Source of the DNA: Acidobacteriota bacterium
Lineage (GTDB): Bacteria > Acidobacteriota > Terriglobia > Terriglobales > Acidobacteriaceae
DNA: 33,892 bases
Assembly: GCA_003225055.1 (NCBI GenBank)
Contig: QIAU01000177.1
Location: forward strand, 24,177-58,068
Reading direction: 5' to 3'
How positions within the stretch are numbered: the first letter of the stretch is position 1; each line of letters opens with the position of its first letter. Below are positions 19,635 through 28,273 of this stretch, one piece after another. The translations under genes and the position numbers were made by a program. The notes beneath the pieces were generated by a model. That model did no database searches. It saw only the letters and a program-made list of their open reading frames with translations, and was not told the origin of the DNA.

Positions 19635-20792
19635 ATGCTCAGCAAAAAACACCCCGGCTTCGCCACTCGCGCCATCCACGTTGGTCAAGAAGCCGATCCC
19701 TTGACCGGAGCGATCGCCGTTCCGATTTACGCCACTTCTACCTATCTCCAGGAAGAACTGGGCAAGAACAAAGGCTACGAGTACGCCCGTGTCTCCAATC
19801 CGACGCGTACCCGGCTTGAAGAAAACCTGGCGGCACTTGAAGGCGGCATCGCGTCGCGCGTGTTCGCCAGCGGCATGGCGGCCATCCACGCGCTTTGTAC
19901 CCTGTTCAAGTCAGGCGACCACGTGGTCTCCGGTCATAACCTCTATGGCGGCGTGCCTCGCCTGTTCAACCAAATCCTGGTCAATTACGGACTGGAATTT
20001 GCCTACGTCGACACCTCTGATGTAACCGCAGTTGAAAAGGCCATGCGCAAAAATACCCGGATGGTGTACGTCGAGACGCCGACCAATCCTCTGATGGCGC
20101 TGAGCGATATACGAGCTATCAGTGAAGTGACGCGGCGCAAGAAGGTCGATCTGGTTGTGGACAATACTTTCATGTCTCCCTACTTTCAGAAGCCGCTCGC
20201 ACTCGGCGCAGACATGGTTGTGCACTCGACCACAAAATTTCTTAACGGACACAGCGACGGACTGGGTGGCGTTATTGTGTGCAGCAAGCCCCAACAGGCG
20301 GAGCAATTCGCATTCATTCAGAAGGCCGCCGGCGCGATTCTCTCGCCGTTCGAATGCTGGCTGGTGTTGCGAGGGGTGAAAACCTTGGCGGTCCGGATGG
20401 AGCAGCATGATAAGAACGGCCGCGCGGTGGCTGATTTCCTCTCCAAGCATAAGAAGGTGAGGGAAGTGTTCTATCCGGGGCTGCCCAGCCATCCCCAGTA
20501 CAGGCTGGCGCAGCAACAGATGACGGGCTTCGGCGCAATGATCACTTTCGAGACCGGCTCGCTCTCCAATGCCAAGAAGATGCTCAAGAAAGTTAGAGTC
20601 TGCTCACTGGGAGAATCGCTCGGCGGAGTGGAGACCCTCATCTCCCATCCCGCAACCATGACTCACCTGGCTTTGGGCGAGAAAGGGAGGAAAGCCATCG
20701 GGATAACCGATGGCATGGTGCGTATTTCGGTCGGCATCGAAGATGTGGATGACATCCTTGCTGATCTGGACGAAGCGCTGACTGCGATCTGA
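19635..20792 (+). CDS. Cystathionine gamma-lyase/gamma-synthase family enzyme
   Basis: A 385-residue fold-type I PLP enzyme of the Cys/Met-metabolism family. N-terminal FATRAIHVGQEADPLTGAIAVPIYATSTY and YEYARVSNPTR are family hallmarks. PLP-binding Lys201 is in HSTTKFLNGHSD, and the C-terminus has SLGESLGGVETLISHPA and VRISVGIED. With the preceding beta-synthase-like gene it would complete reverse transsulfuration, cleaving cystathionine to cysteine, 2-oxobutyrate and ammonia. Family members that make cystathionine or degrade methionine share these motifs, so the direction of the reaction is inferred from context. A palindromic repeat lies in the 103-nt gap upstream. Confidence 0.88.
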   Translation: MLSKKHPGFATRAIHVGQEADPLTGAIAVPIYATSTYLQEELGKNKGYEYARVSNPTRTRLEENLAALEGGIASRVFASGMAAIHALCTLFKSGDHVVSGHNLYGGVPRLFNQILVNYGLEFAYVDTSDVTAVEKAMRKNTRMVYVETPTNPLMALSDIRAISEVTRRKKVDLVVDNTFMSPYFQKPLALGADMVVHSTTKFLNGHSDGLGGVIVCSKPQQAEQFAFIQKAAGAILSPFECWLVLRGVKTLAVRMEQHDKNGRAVADFLSKHKKVREVFYPGLPSHPQYRLAQQQMTGFGAMITFETGSLSNAKKMLKKVRVCSLGESLGGVETLISHPATMTHLALGEKGRKAIGITDGMVRISVGIEDVDDILADLDEALTAI

Positions 20793-20894
20793 GAAAGGTA
20801 ATCTCACCGTCAAGCGCGCCGAGGTCGCCGAGAAGGCCTTTCTCTGCATCATCAGCGGCAAAAATAGACAGCAGATCGAGCATGAGGCCAAAGG
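20793..20894. other. Non-coding gap with low-complexity remnant
   Basis: A 102-nt gap between the lyase and methyltransferase genes. It contains a purine-rich GCGCCGAGGTCGCCGAGAAGG stretch in a short frame without its own start or SD. This resembles the degenerate GCCGAGG/GCGAAG-type intergenic repeat tracts common in such genomes. I see no gene. Confidence 0.35.
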
Positions 20895-21695
20895 GTGAGT
20901 AAGCCGAGGCGATCGCGCGAGTGGGATTCCGCTGCTTACGAGCGCGTCTCCGGACCCCAGTTCAGTTGGGGGAAGAAGGTAGTGGATCGCGTCTTGGCAC
21001 GCGGGGACGAGATCGTCCTGGATGCAGGGTGTGGTACCGGGAAGCTTACGGCCGAATTATTGGGGAAATTGCCGCGCGGCCGCGTGGTGGCCGTCGATCT
21101 CTCCGAAAATATGCTGCGAGCTGCAGGCGAGCAGTTGACTCCCAGATTCGGCGACCAAATCCTGCTGGTGGCCGCCGATCTCGAAGACTTGCCGTTTAAT
21201 CAATGCTTCGACGGCATCTTCAGCACGGCGGTCTTTCACTGGGTCCCGGATCACGACCGTCTTTTTCGGAATCTCTATCACTCCCTAAAACCCGGCGGAT
21301 GGCTCGTTGCCCAGTGTGGCGGCGGACCGAACTTGAATCGGCTATTGAAACGCGTCGCGTCTCTTTCGCGAACCTCCCCTTTCGCGCCCTACCTCGCCGA
21401 TTACAAGCACGCTTGGGTGTACTCGGATGCTGAAACGGCAGCCCAACAACTGCGGAGGGCAGGATTCGTGAATGTCGACACCAGCCTGGAGCCGACGCCA
21501 ACCTGCCTTGAAGACGCGCAACGGTATTGTGAATTCGTGAGCAAAGTGATTCTGCACCGTCACCTCGAACGTGTTCCCGATCCCAACCTCCAGCGCCAGT
21601 TTATCGAGGAATTATCCGGCCAAGCTCGAAAGGACGATCCCCCGTTCCAACTCGACTATTGGCGACTCAATCTTAACGGGCGCAGGCCAGCGTGA
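20895..21695 (+). CDS. SAM-dependent class I methyltransferase
   Basis: A 266-residue soluble methyltransferase. Motif I is VLDAGCGTGKLT (residues 41-52), followed by VVAVDLSENMLRAA and the motif II/III region VAADLEDLPF. FHWVPDHDRLFRNLYHSLKPGGWLVAQCGG is characteristic of Methyltransf_11 proteins close to trans-aconitate methyltransferase and BioC. The N-terminal WDSAAYERVSGPQFSWG also fits that subgroup, which acts on free carboxylates, but the substrate cannot be read from the sequence. It starts with GTG at 20895, preceded by an AGG-containing stretch; no in-frame ATG gives a full domain. It follows the lyase gene by 102 nt on the same strand. Confidence 0.8.
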   Translation: MSKPRRSREWDSAAYERVSGPQFSWGKKVVDRVLARGDEIVLDAGCGTGKLTAELLGKLPRGRVVAVDLSENMLRAAGEQLTPRFGDQILLVAADLEDLPFNQCFDGIFSTAVFHWVPDHDRLFRNLYHSLKPGGWLVAQCGGGPNLNRLLKRVASLSRTSPFAPYLADYKHAWVYSDAETAAQQLRRAGFVNVDTSLEPTPTCLEDAQRYCEFVSKVILHRHLERVPDPNLQRQFIEELSGQARKDDPPFQLDYWRLNLNGRRPA

Positions 21696-21871
21696 CACAT
21701 CTCGAGCCCGTGGAGTCTGTCTCCCTGACAGCAGAGCGCTTTGCGGCCACTCTGTTAAGCAAGTACGTAGCTTCATTGCTCCAATTTTCTTCCTGGGAAA
21801 CCCGAAACTTTCCCTAGATGTCTGTGTTCATACCGGCGTACGCGGTAGCTGACTGACCTAGGAGGGTAACC

Positions 21872-22399
21872 ATGCGACGAAGCCTTCTCGGCCTGGCTTT
21901 TCTGTTATTAGTCTCGGGGTGTGTTTTTGCGCAAAGCACGCCTCCTTCGAGCGACACCATTCAGGATCGGAAGGATCTCAGACAAGATGTACGAGACCGC
22001 AATCGCGATCAGCGCGACATCAACCGTGATCGCCGAGATCTGAACCAGGATCGGGCCGATCGCAATGCCGACCTGGGCGATGCACGCCGCGATCAGCGCG
22101 GCATTAACGCCGACCGCCGGGATTTGAACCGGGACCGTGCCGATCTGCGCCGCGACTTGAGCAATGGGGACAAAGCCGATGCCGCGAAGGACCGCCGCGA
22201 CATTCGCGCCGACCAGCGCGATATCAACCGCGATGTTCGTGACCGGAATGCCGATCGCAGAGACGCACGCAAAGACCAGCGCGACATTAACCATGACCGG
22301 CGCGACTTAAGCAAAGACCGGCGCGACCGCAATAAAGACAATCGTGACATCCGCGCCGATCGCCGCGACCTCCGCCGAGATCGCCGTCGGGCTCACTGA
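21872..22399 (+). CDS. Secreted DRRD-heptad repeat protein of unknown function
   Basis: A 175-residue protein with a signal sequence whose LLLVSGC is a possible lipobox (VSGC); cleavage after VFA is the alternative. From about residue 32 nearly the whole protein is a seven-residue repeat, consensus D-R-R-D-[ILR]-x-x: about nine units, a 12-residue spacer (DLSNGDKADAAK), then about ten more. Each unit has two Asp and two Arg in fixed places and at most one aliphatic residue, so a canonical leucine-type coiled coil is unlikely; a charge-paired single helix or polyampholyte is more plausible. A very strong SD (AGGAGGG, 5 nt before ATG) suggests high expression. Ends in a short Arg/His tail. I recognise no family. 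Confidence 0.75.
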   Translation: MRRSLLGLAFLLLVSGCVFAQSTPPSSDTIQDRKDLRQDVRDRNRDQRDINRDRRDLNQDRADRNADLGDARRDQRGINADRRDLNRDRADLRRDLSNGDKADAAKDRRDIRADQRDINRDVRDRNADRRDARKDQRDINHDRRDLSKDRRDRNKDNRDIRADRRDLRRDRRRAH

Positions 22400-22421
22400 T
22401 GCCCGACGTTCGGTTGTGAAA

Positions 22422-22443
22422 AGCGGCGGCAGCTCCCGCCGCT
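22422..22443 (+). terminator. Hairpin after the DRRD-repeat gene
   Basis: AGCGGCGG (22422-22429) and CCGCCGCT (22436-22443) form an 8-bp GC stem with a 6-nt loop, 22 nt after the stop codon of the repeat-protein gene. No U run follows, so it may be a processing/stability hairpin and not an intrinsic terminator. Confidence 0.45.
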
Positions 22444-22478
22444 GCGATCGGTGTGCCGATTGGTGAGTCAGGAATGTT

Positions 22479-22514
22479 GTGATCCTGAGAAGGGCTTATT
22501 CTTCGAAGGATCAC
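22479..22514. repeat. Intergenic palindromic repeat, copy 3
   Basis: GTGATCCT (22479-22486) pairs perfectly with AGGATCAC (22507-22514). An inner GAAG/CTTC pair extends the stem beyond a GA/GA mismatch. It lies between two convergent genes (DRRD-repeat protein and cutA), 17 nt from the cutA stop. The arms relate it to the repeats at 10615 and 19546. Confidence 0.65.
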
Positions 22515-22531
22515 GCGTGTGCCGCTCAAGT

Positions 22532-22852
22532 TCATGCTCGTACTGAATCGCTAATCCACGTCAGATAGTCAGCGCCGCCATCTTCGATCGAAAGCAACAG
22601 GCACTCCGGCAGTTCGTAGGAATGCAGTTCGCCTATCACCGTCCGAACCCGCCCGAACGCCGCTTCCGTGGTCTTGATCACCAGCATCCATTCCGGGGCA
22701 GTCTCAACCTTCTCCTTCCAGCGATAAACCGATTCCACCGAGGGCAGAATGTTGACGCACGCCGCCAGCCGCCGCTCCAATAAAGCGTGAGCGATCTTGC
22801 GGGCCTCCTCCTGAGATCCGGCAGTAGTGAGGACGATTTTCTGTTCGCTCAT
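22532..22852 (-). CDS. cutA: Divalent cation tolerance protein CutA
   Basis: A 106-residue protein matching CutA1, a trimeric ferredoxin-fold protein linked to copper tolerance and stress, with no proven enzymatic role. Signatures are VLTTAGSQEEARKIAHALLERRLAACVNILPSVES, then YRWKEKVE and ELHSYELPECLLLSIEDG. Length is typical. The start lies at 22852 with a weak upstream SD. It is a lone minus-strand gene, divergent from the phosphohexomutase. Confidence 0.95.
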   Translation of the reverse strand: MSEQKIVLTTAGSQEEARKIAHALLERRLAACVNILPSVESVYRWKEKVETAPEWMLVIKTTEAAFGRVRTVIGELHSYELPECLLLSIEDGGADYLTWISDSVRA

Positions 22853-22934
22853 ATAAAATCAGCTTTTCGGCCACTAGCTTTTTCGGGCCGGTAAAATCCA
22901 GTGTAACAAGTCGCCGTCACAGAATCGGAATGGT

Positions 22935-22958
22935 AGAGACGCGGGTTGCCGCGTCTCT
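22935..22958. repeat. 10-bp perfect hairpin in phosphohexomutase leader
   Basis: AGAGACGCGG (22935-22944) and CCGCGTCTCT (22949-22958) form a perfect stem with a GTTG loop, ending 16 nt before the ATG of the next gene. The GTAGAGACGCGG...CCGCGTCTCT form resembles palindromic repeats known to be scattered in many bacterial genomes, so it may be a mobile REP-like copy. Because it lies in the 5' leader, it could also affect translation. Confidence 0.6.
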
Positions 22959-22974
22959 CTGAGCGGGAATCGCT

Positions 22975-24384
22975 ATGGCAACTCAAATTAAGTTCGGCAC
23001 TTCAGGATGGCGGGCCGTTATGGCGGAGGAGTTCACCTTCGCCAACGTGCGCCGCGCGGTGACCGGGATTGCACGCTACGTGGCCTCGCAGAACCCGGCT
23101 GGAGCTCGCGTCATCGTGGGGCGCGACCCGCGCTTTTTAGGCGAGACCTTCTGCGCCATGGCAGCCGAGATTCTGGCCGGCCACGGGATCACTGCTCTGG
23201 TAATTGCGGAAGCCGCGCCTACGCCGACGATCGCTTATGCCGTCCTACGCGAGCACACCGATGGGGCTATCAACTTCACGGCGTCTCACAATCCTCCTGA
23301 GTACAACGGAATTAAGTTCTCGACGCCCGATGGCGCGCCCGCTCTGCCCGAGGTCACGAAGAAAATTGAAGCCGAGATTGCAGCTTTGGACGCAGTCGGC
23401 GGCTCGACGCCAGGCTCCAAACAGAATCCTTCAGCCAAGTCGCTTGATCCTAAGCCCGCCTATATGACACGGTTGAAAGAAATCGTGGACTTGAAGTCAA
23501 TTCAACGCGCGGGAGTGCGGGTTGTCTATGATCCTTTCTGGGGAGCGGCTCGCGGCTACCCCGACCACCTGCTTCGTGAAGCTGGAGTGGATGTTTCCGT
23601 GATTCACGATTGCCGGGACGTCCTGTTTGGCGGCCATGCGCCGGAACCGGATGATCACCTTTTAGGAGCGGCACGAGCAAAAATGCGGGAGAAGCGGGCA
23701 CACCTTGGCATTGCCACGGATGGTGATGCGGACCGCTTCGGAGTCGTCGACGAAGACGGTGCCTTCGTTCAACCAAACTACATCATCGCGCTACTGTTCG
23801 ATTACCTAGTCGAGAGTCGCGGCTGGAGAAACGGTGTCGCCAAGTCAGTCGCCACGACCAACCTCATCAACGCGCTTGCCCGGTACCACAAAGTGGAACT
23901 GCATGAGACGCCCGTCGGGTTCAAGTACATCGGTGAGCTGATCAAACAGGACAAGATCGTGATTGGCGGAGAAGAAAGCGCGGGATTGTCGATCCGCCAT
24001 CACGTTCCCGAGAAAGATGGTGTGCTTGCCGGTCTGCTGTGCTGCGAAATGGTGGCCCAGCGTGGAAAATCACTTGGCCACCAACTAAAGGAGCTATTTG
24101 CCAAAGTTGGTTCCTTCTATCCGCGTCGGGAAAATTTCCGCTTGACGCCTGAAGTCAAAGAGAAGTTTACTGGAAAGTTGGAATCCGATCCCCGAGATTT
24201 TGCCGGTCACAGAGTGGGAGAGGTCGTGCGCAAAGATGGTTTGAAACTGATTTTCGACGATGGCTCCTGGGTGTGCTACCGGTTATCGGGTACCGAACCG
24301 GTGGTGCGGGTGTACTCAGAAGCTCGCAGCGAAGATGGACTGGAGAAGTTGAACGCAGCGGCTAAACAATGGATTTTCGACTAA
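22975..24384 (+). CDS. Phosphoglucomutase/phosphomannomutase (alpha-D-phosphohexomutase)
   Basis: A 469-residue enzyme that moves phosphate between C1 and C6 of a hexose. It starts IKFGTSGWRAVMAEEFT. The phosphoserine is Ser104 in TASHNPPEYNGIKF; the Mg loop is DGDADRFG (249-256); the sugar-binding GGEESAGLSIRHHVPEKDG loop follows near 330; and the phosphate-binding RLSGTEPVVRVYSEA is near the C-terminus. All four functional loops are intact. Preference for glucose, mannose or glucosamine phosphate cannot be decided by eye; the GEESAG sugar loop suggests glucose/mannose forms. Its 3' end overlaps the FtsB-like gene by 16 nt. Confidence 0.93.
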   Translation: MATQIKFGTSGWRAVMAEEFTFANVRRAVTGIARYVASQNPAGARVIVGRDPRFLGETFCAMAAEILAGHGITALVIAEAAPTPTIAYAVLREHTDGAINFTASHNPPEYNGIKFSTPDGAPALPEVTKKIEAEIAALDAVGGSTPGSKQNPSAKSLDPKPAYMTRLKEIVDLKSIQRAGVRVVYDPFWGAARGYPDHLLREAGVDVSVIHDCRDVLFGGHAPEPDDHLLGAARAKMREKRAHLGIATDGDADRFGVVDEDGAFVQPNYIIALLFDYLVESRGWRNGVAKSVATTNLINALARYHKVELHETPVGFKYIGELIKQDKIVIGGEESAGLSIRHHVPEKDGVLAGLLCCEMVAQRGKSLGHQLKELFAKVGSFYPRRENFRLTPEVKEKFTGKLESDPRDFAGHRVGEVVRKDGLKLIFDDGSWVCYRLSGTEPVVRVYSEARSEDGLEKLNAAAKQWIFD

Positions 24385-24839
24385 ACCCACTGGCCAAGAT
24401 TCGAATCCTCCCGACACCGGAAGACGGTCTCCGGGCGGTGGTGGACCGTGCCCCACAGGCGGAAGAAGCGCTCGACCAGCTTACCGAGCGCTTGCGCCCT
24501 ACGTGGAACTTGCTTTATCGATTACGCCGCCGCATCGCGACCGCTGCTGTGCTGGTCCTCACCGCCTGGCTGTTCCTCCATGTCACCTTCGGCGCGAATG
24601 GCATGGTAGTGTACAAGCAAAAGCGCGCTGCGATTAAAGATCTGCAGCAGCAAGTGGACGCCCTGCAAAGGGAGAACGAGCGCTACACCGATCAGATCAA
24701 GGCCCTGAAGAGCGACCCGCAAGCCATCGAAAAAGAAGCGCGCGAGCAGCTGCACTACGCCCGCCCGGGCGAAGTGGTCTATGTTCCTCCGGCCACGGCA
24801 GCTCCTCAAAAGCCGGACACGAAGGCGGCGAGCAAGTAA
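24369..24839 (+). CDS. FtsB/DivIC-like septum formation protein
   Basis: A 156-residue bitopic membrane protein. About 55 cytoplasmic residues are followed by one membrane segment (IATAAVLVLTAWLFLHVTFGANG, about 57-78). Residues ~80-115 form a coiled coil (KQKRAAIKDLQQQVDALQRENERYTDQIKAL), then the family's EKEAREQLHYARPGEVVYVPP. This arrangement is that of FtsB/DivIC, which joins FtsL and FtsQ/DivIB at the division site. The cytoplasmic part is longer than in E. coli FtsB (about 100 residues in total). It overlaps the phosphohexomutase gene by 16 nt, implying coupled translation. Confidence 0.85.
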   Translation: MDFRLNPLAKIRILPTPEDGLRAVVDRAPQAEEALDQLTERLRPTWNLLYRLRRRIATAAVLVLTAWLFLHVTFGANGMVVYKQKRAAIKDLQQQVDALQRENERYTDQIKALKSDPQAIEKEAREQLHYARPGEVVYVPPATAAPQKPDTKAASK

Positions 24840-24982
24840 GGCTGTGGTGGGTATAGATCTGGTGCTCTAGCTAGCCGGATAAGTTGTAACCATTCCGTTC
24901 TGAACAGAGTCTCTTGCCAGTGCCTCGGGGGGCAATGAAATCCATTTTGCCGGGCCGCAGCCATTGAGGAGGAGAGATCGCG

Positions 24983-25318
24983 ATGAAGAAACTGCTGCCG
25001 ATTTGGCTGGCCTTCGGTCTCGTGTTCTTCTATGTCGCGATTGCGTCGGCCGGCTCGGAGGCGGGAAAGAGTGAGACCGTGAGTGGCTGGGTGACCGACG
25101 CGAACTGTGGCGTTAAAGGAGCACACGCCGGTGCCGAAGAATGCCCCAAGAAGTGCCCCGAAAAAGGGGACAAGCTGGTTGTGGTCACCGACACCGCGGA
25201 GAAGGTCTTGACCGTGGACAATCCCGATGCCCTGAAAGATCATGTCGGACATCGCGTGGCGGTGACCGGCACGATAAGCGGGGAATCTATCCACGTTGCC
25301 AGTGCCAAGATGCTTTGA
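24983..25318 (+). CDS. Small secreted protein, DUF5818-like
   Basis: A 111-residue exported protein. A signal peptide (LLPIWLAFGLVFFYVAIASA) is followed by a beta-rich domain with the sequence order GWVTDANCGVKGAHAGAEECPKKCPEKGDKLVVV, then VDNPDALKDHVGHRVAVTGTISGESIHVASA. Three Cys residues (NC, EEC, KKC) could form a disulfide or bind metal. The pattern matches small acidobacterial secreted proteins annotated as DUF5818, an OB-fold-like domain; this is recall, not a search. A strong SD (GGAGGAGA) precedes the ATG, and a terminator follows, so it is probably its own transcript end. Confidence 0.75.
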   Translation: MKKLLPIWLAFGLVFFYVAIASAGSEAGKSETVSGWVTDANCGVKGAHAGAEECPKKCPEKGDKLVVVTDTAEKVLTVDNPDALKDHVGHRVAVTGTISGESIHVASAKML

Positions 25319-25337
25319 GCCGGAGCCCATTGCGAGG

Positions 25338-25361
25338 AGGCGGGCGACACGCCGCCTTTTT
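25338..25361 (+). terminator. Rho-independent terminator
   Basis: AGGCGG (25338-25343) pairs with CCGCCT (25352-25357) with a further CG/CG pair inside, followed by TTTTT. It lies between the convergent DUF5818-like gene (stop 20 nt upstream) and thiG. Confidence 0.72.
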
Positions 25362-25371
25362 GGCGCTCGGA

Positions 25372-26142
25372 TTACTTTACGACTCCTTCGAGAGGAGAGC
25401 TGGCCGTCGCATACAGCTTCTTGGCCATACGCCCAGCCATGTAGGCCTGCCGTCCGGCGATTACCGCATGCTGCATGGCTTCGGCCATGAGCACGGGATC
25501 CTGAGCGTTGGCGATACCGGTGTTCATGAGAACAGCATCGGCGCCCAGTTCCATCGCAATGGTCGCGTCCGAAGCGGTGCCGACTCCTGCATCAACAATG
25601 AGCGGCACGCCGGTGATCACTTCGCGCAGAATGCGAATATTGGCCGCGTTCTGAATGCCTAGACCGCTTCCGATCGGCGCCCCCAAAGGCATGATCGCAC
25701 TGGCGCCGGCGTCGAGCAGGCGTTTGGCAAAAACCACATCATCGGAAGTGTAGGGAAGCACGGTGAAACCTTCCTTCACCAGCACGCGCGTGGCTTCCAG
25801 GGTTGCCTGCACGTCGGGGTAAAGCGTGGCCTGATCACCGATCACTTCCAGCTTGACCCAATCGGAAAGCCCGACCTCGCGCCCCAGGCGCGCCGTGCGC
25901 ATCGCTTCATCAGCGGTATAGCAACCCGCCGTATTGGGCAGAAGGAAATAGCTTTTGGGATCGATGTAGTCGAGCAGCGATTCCTTGCTGCGATCGAGAT
26001 TGACCCGGCGCACCGCGACCGTGACCATCTCCGCGTTGCTGGCCTCCAGTGCGCGCGCCGTCTCCTGAAACGATTTGTACTTTCCGGTGCCGACAATCAG
26101 CCGGGAACGGAACTGCCTGCCGCCGATGATGAGCGAATCCAT
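25372..26142 (-). CDS. thiG: Thiazole synthase ThiG
   Basis: Forms the thiazole phosphate of thiamine from deoxyxylulose phosphate, dehydroglycine and thiocarboxylated ThiS. The 256-residue TIM barrel starts [18 protein letters not shown]. The Schiff-base Lys97 lies in WVKLEVIGD. The phosphate site [26 protein letters not shown] and the C-terminal end ([25 protein letters not shown]) are typical. No thiS, thiF, thiO or thiC and no recognisable TPP riboswitch lie nearby, so its partners must be elsewhere. It is 50 nt downstream of the acyl-CoA synthetase on the same strand. Confidence 0.95.
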   Translation of the reverse strand: MDSLIIGGRQFRSRLIVGTGKYKSFQETARALEASNAEMVTVAVRRVNLDRSKESLLDYIDPKSYFLLPNTAGCYTADEAMRTARLGREVGLSDWVKLEVIGDQATLYPDVQATLEATRVLVKEGFTVLPYTSDDVVFAKRLLDAGASAIMPLGAPIGSGLGIQNAANIRILREVITGVPLIVDAGVGTASDATIAMELGADAVLMNTGIANAQDPVLMAEAMQHAVIAGRQAYMAGRMAKKLYATASSPLEGVVK

Positions 26143-26192
26143 GCCACTATTGTAATGAAATCCCTGTCAGAACGGGTATTCGGCGGAAAGGC

Positions 26193-28124
26193 TTAATCGG
26201 CGGGCATCGAGTCGGCCTGCGCATACAGGCGATCAATCTCCTGCTGGTAGCGCTCTTCTACGACTCGCCGGCGAAGCTTCATACTGGCAGTCAGTGTCCC
26301 ATCTTCCGGCGAAAATTCATCGGGCACGACAATGACCTTTTTCAGTTTCTCGAAGCGGGCCAACGTTTGATTCAGATCGGCGACGATGCCTTCGTACAAC
26401 GCTTGCACGCTGGAGTGATCCACCAGTTCCTTTCGGGAAGTGAAGGGAATGTGGTTGGTGCGCGCCCAGTCTTCGAGCAAGGGGAAATGCGGCGCGATGA
26501 GAACCGCTGGAAATTTTCTCTTATCGCCCACGAGCACGGCTTCCGCGATCAGCATATTGTGCTTGAGCGAATTTTCGATGGGCTGCGGGGCGATAAACTT
26601 CCCGCCAGAGGTCTTGATCAAGTCCTTCTTGCGATCGGTGATCGACAGGAACCCATCGGCATCGATGTTGCCGATATCCCCAGTCTTGAACCAGCCGTCC
26701 ACAAATGCGTTCCTGGTTTCCTGGGGACGGTTCCAGTAACCTTTGAAGACGGACGGACCGCGGACGAGAATCTCGCCATCTTCGGCAATTCGCACTTCCA
26801 GATTGCGTAGCGGCTTGCCGACGGTTCCAAGCTTGTGGGCTCTCAAGTCGTTAACCGCAATCACGGGCGAGGTTTCTGTAAGCCCATAGCCTTCATGGAC
26901 GCGAATTCCAATAGTCGCGTACCACTCCCCCAATTCACGGCCCAGAGGCGCTCCGCCAGAAATGAAAAGCACGGTTTGGCCGCCCAACGCCGCCTTGACC
27001 TGCGAATAAACCAGCCGGTCGGCGAGCTTCCAGGCAAGGGAACCTGGCTTTTGTGCTGAAAGAATTTCTTTCTTGTGACGGCGCCCCACCCACAACGCCC
27101 AGCGGTAAATCGCGTTTTTGAGGAAGGACTTTGTCTTCTGAACGACCTGGTTGTAGATCTTTTCGTAAACCCGCGGAACCCCGACAAAAATGGTGGGCCG
27201 AACTTCCAGCAAGGCGCGAGGAAGTTGTTCGATGAACGGGCAATAGGCCAGGGTCACGCCGTGATACATCATCGCGAAATCCGCATGGCGCGCGGTTACA
27301 TGGGAGAGCGGCAGGAAAGAGAGACTAATCTGCCCGGGCCGCACGTCGAATCCTTGCAAAGAACACGAGAGGTTCGACGCCAGGTTCCCGTGGGTCAGCA
27401 TGGCGCCCTTGGGAGTCCCGGTAGTGCCGGACGTATAAATTATGGTGGCGAGATCATCCGGCACAATCTCCAGGGCCCGAGAGTCGACCTGGGGATCACG
27501 CTGGTTCGGCCCGTCGTGCATCAAGCGATGCATATCGAAGGCGTGCGCCGTTTCGACGGCGTCCATCACCACTACTTTTTCCACCTGGGTTCGAGCCTGG
27601 ATGGCGAGCAGCTTCTTTAGTTGCTCCTCGGTAGAAACAAAGGCGACGCGAGCTCCGGAGTCCTCCAGGATATAAGCAGTTTGCTCATCGGTCAGCGTCG
27701 AATAGACCGGCACAACCACTGCGCCCAGCAACAAGGTGGCGAAATCAGCCGTGCTCCACTCGGGGCGGTTTTCGCTGAGGATGGCGACACGATCACCTTT
27801 CGCGAGGCCCCAGCTTTCCAGCGCTCGCGTCACGGCGACCACGCTGCGGTAAAGCTCCTGCGATGAGATCGAGACCCACTCAACCGCCTGGCGATGCATC
27901 ATCACTCTGACTTCACCGCGCCCAACCATCGAGAAGAATACGTCATTGACTGTGCGCAGAGTCCTTAGCGTGGATAGTTCGCGAGGAGAGACACTGTCAA
28001 AGGACGTTTCGATGCGGTCGCAGCCGAGTTCGGCGGCACTACGCTCCCTGGTGGGAACGGCTTCTGGAAGTTCGGAAGGGATGCCTGGTCTAGCCACTCG
28101 TTTGGTCCGACATCGGCCTGACAA
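26193..28124 (-). CDS. Long-chain acyl-CoA synthetase (AMP-forming)
   Basis: A ~640-residue member of the ANL superfamily that activates fatty acids to acyl-CoA through an acyl-adenylate. The P-loop-like motif is [20 protein letters not shown] near residue 230-250. [14 protein letters not shown] and [41 protein letters not shown] follow, carrying the hinge Asp and catalytic Lys region; the end is [13 protein letters not shown]. All core motifs are intact. The start is uncertain: the frame opens with TTG at 28124 and the homologous part begins near [13 protein letters not shown] (about residue 51), with no in-frame ATG before that. A later GTG start is possible. Fatty-acid chain length is not readable. 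Confidence 0.88.
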   Translation of the reverse strand: MSGRCRTKRVARPGIPSELPEAVPTRERSAAELGCDRIETSFDSVSPRELSTLRTLRTVNDVFFSMVGRGEVRVMMHRQAVEWVSISSQELYRSVVAVTRALESWGLAKGDRVAILSENRPEWSTADFATLLLGAVVVPVYSTLTDEQTAYILEDSGARVAFVSTEEQLKKLLAIQARTQVEKVVVMDAVETAHAFDMHRLMHDGPNQRDPQVDSRALEIVPDDLATIIYTSGTTGTPKGAMLTHGNLASNLSCSLQGFDVRPGQISLSFLPLSHVTARHADFAMMYHGVTLAYCPFIEQLPRALLEVRPTIFVGVPRVYEKIYNQVVQKTKSFLKNAIYRWALWVGRRHKKEILSAQKPGSLAWKLADRLVYSQVKAALGGQTVLFISGGAPLGRELGEWYATIGIRVHEGYGLTETSPVIAVNDLRAHKLGTVGKPLRNLEVRIAEDGEILVRGPSVFKGYWNRPQETRNAFVDGWFKTGDIGNIDADGFLSITDRKKDLIKTSGGKFIAPQPIENSLKHNMLIAEAVLVGDKRKFPAVLIAPHFPLLEDWARTNHIPFTSRKELVDHSSVQALYEGIVADLNQTLARFEKLKKVIVVPDEFSPEDGTLTASMKLRRRVVEERYQQEIDRLYAQADSMPAD

Positions 28125-28177
28125 CTATTGTACCGCCGGGGAATGTGCAGGCTGCCGTCGTGCCCAAGGAATCTTAC

Positions 28178-28204
28178 GTCTGGCGCGTCTGGCGCGTCTG
28201 GCGC
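28178..28204. repeat. 9-bp tandem repeat, left flank of the peroxiredoxin gene
   Basis: Three perfect copies of GTCTGGCGC stand head to tail in the divergent gap between the acyl-CoA synthetase and the peroxiredoxin-like gene. Another 9-bp-period repeat sits on the other side of that gene (28872-28906). Their origin is unclear; replication slippage in an intergenic spacer is the simplest reading. Confidence 0.7.
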
Positions 28205-28273
28205 GTTTCCACATTGACGCTGTTCCGGCTTGGGCGTACTCTTTGCCTGCTTGTGGATGGTGGGGTGAATGGC

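Noticed and set aside
21908-22294. Long antisense frame rich in Ala, Val and Ile opposite the DRRD-repeat gene
   Set aside because: Repetitive GATC/CGCGAT codons leave all frames open; the plus strand has the SD and signal peptide.
26143-26192. TPP riboswitch before thiG
   Set aside because: The 50-nt gap is too short and shows no CTGAGA-type core.
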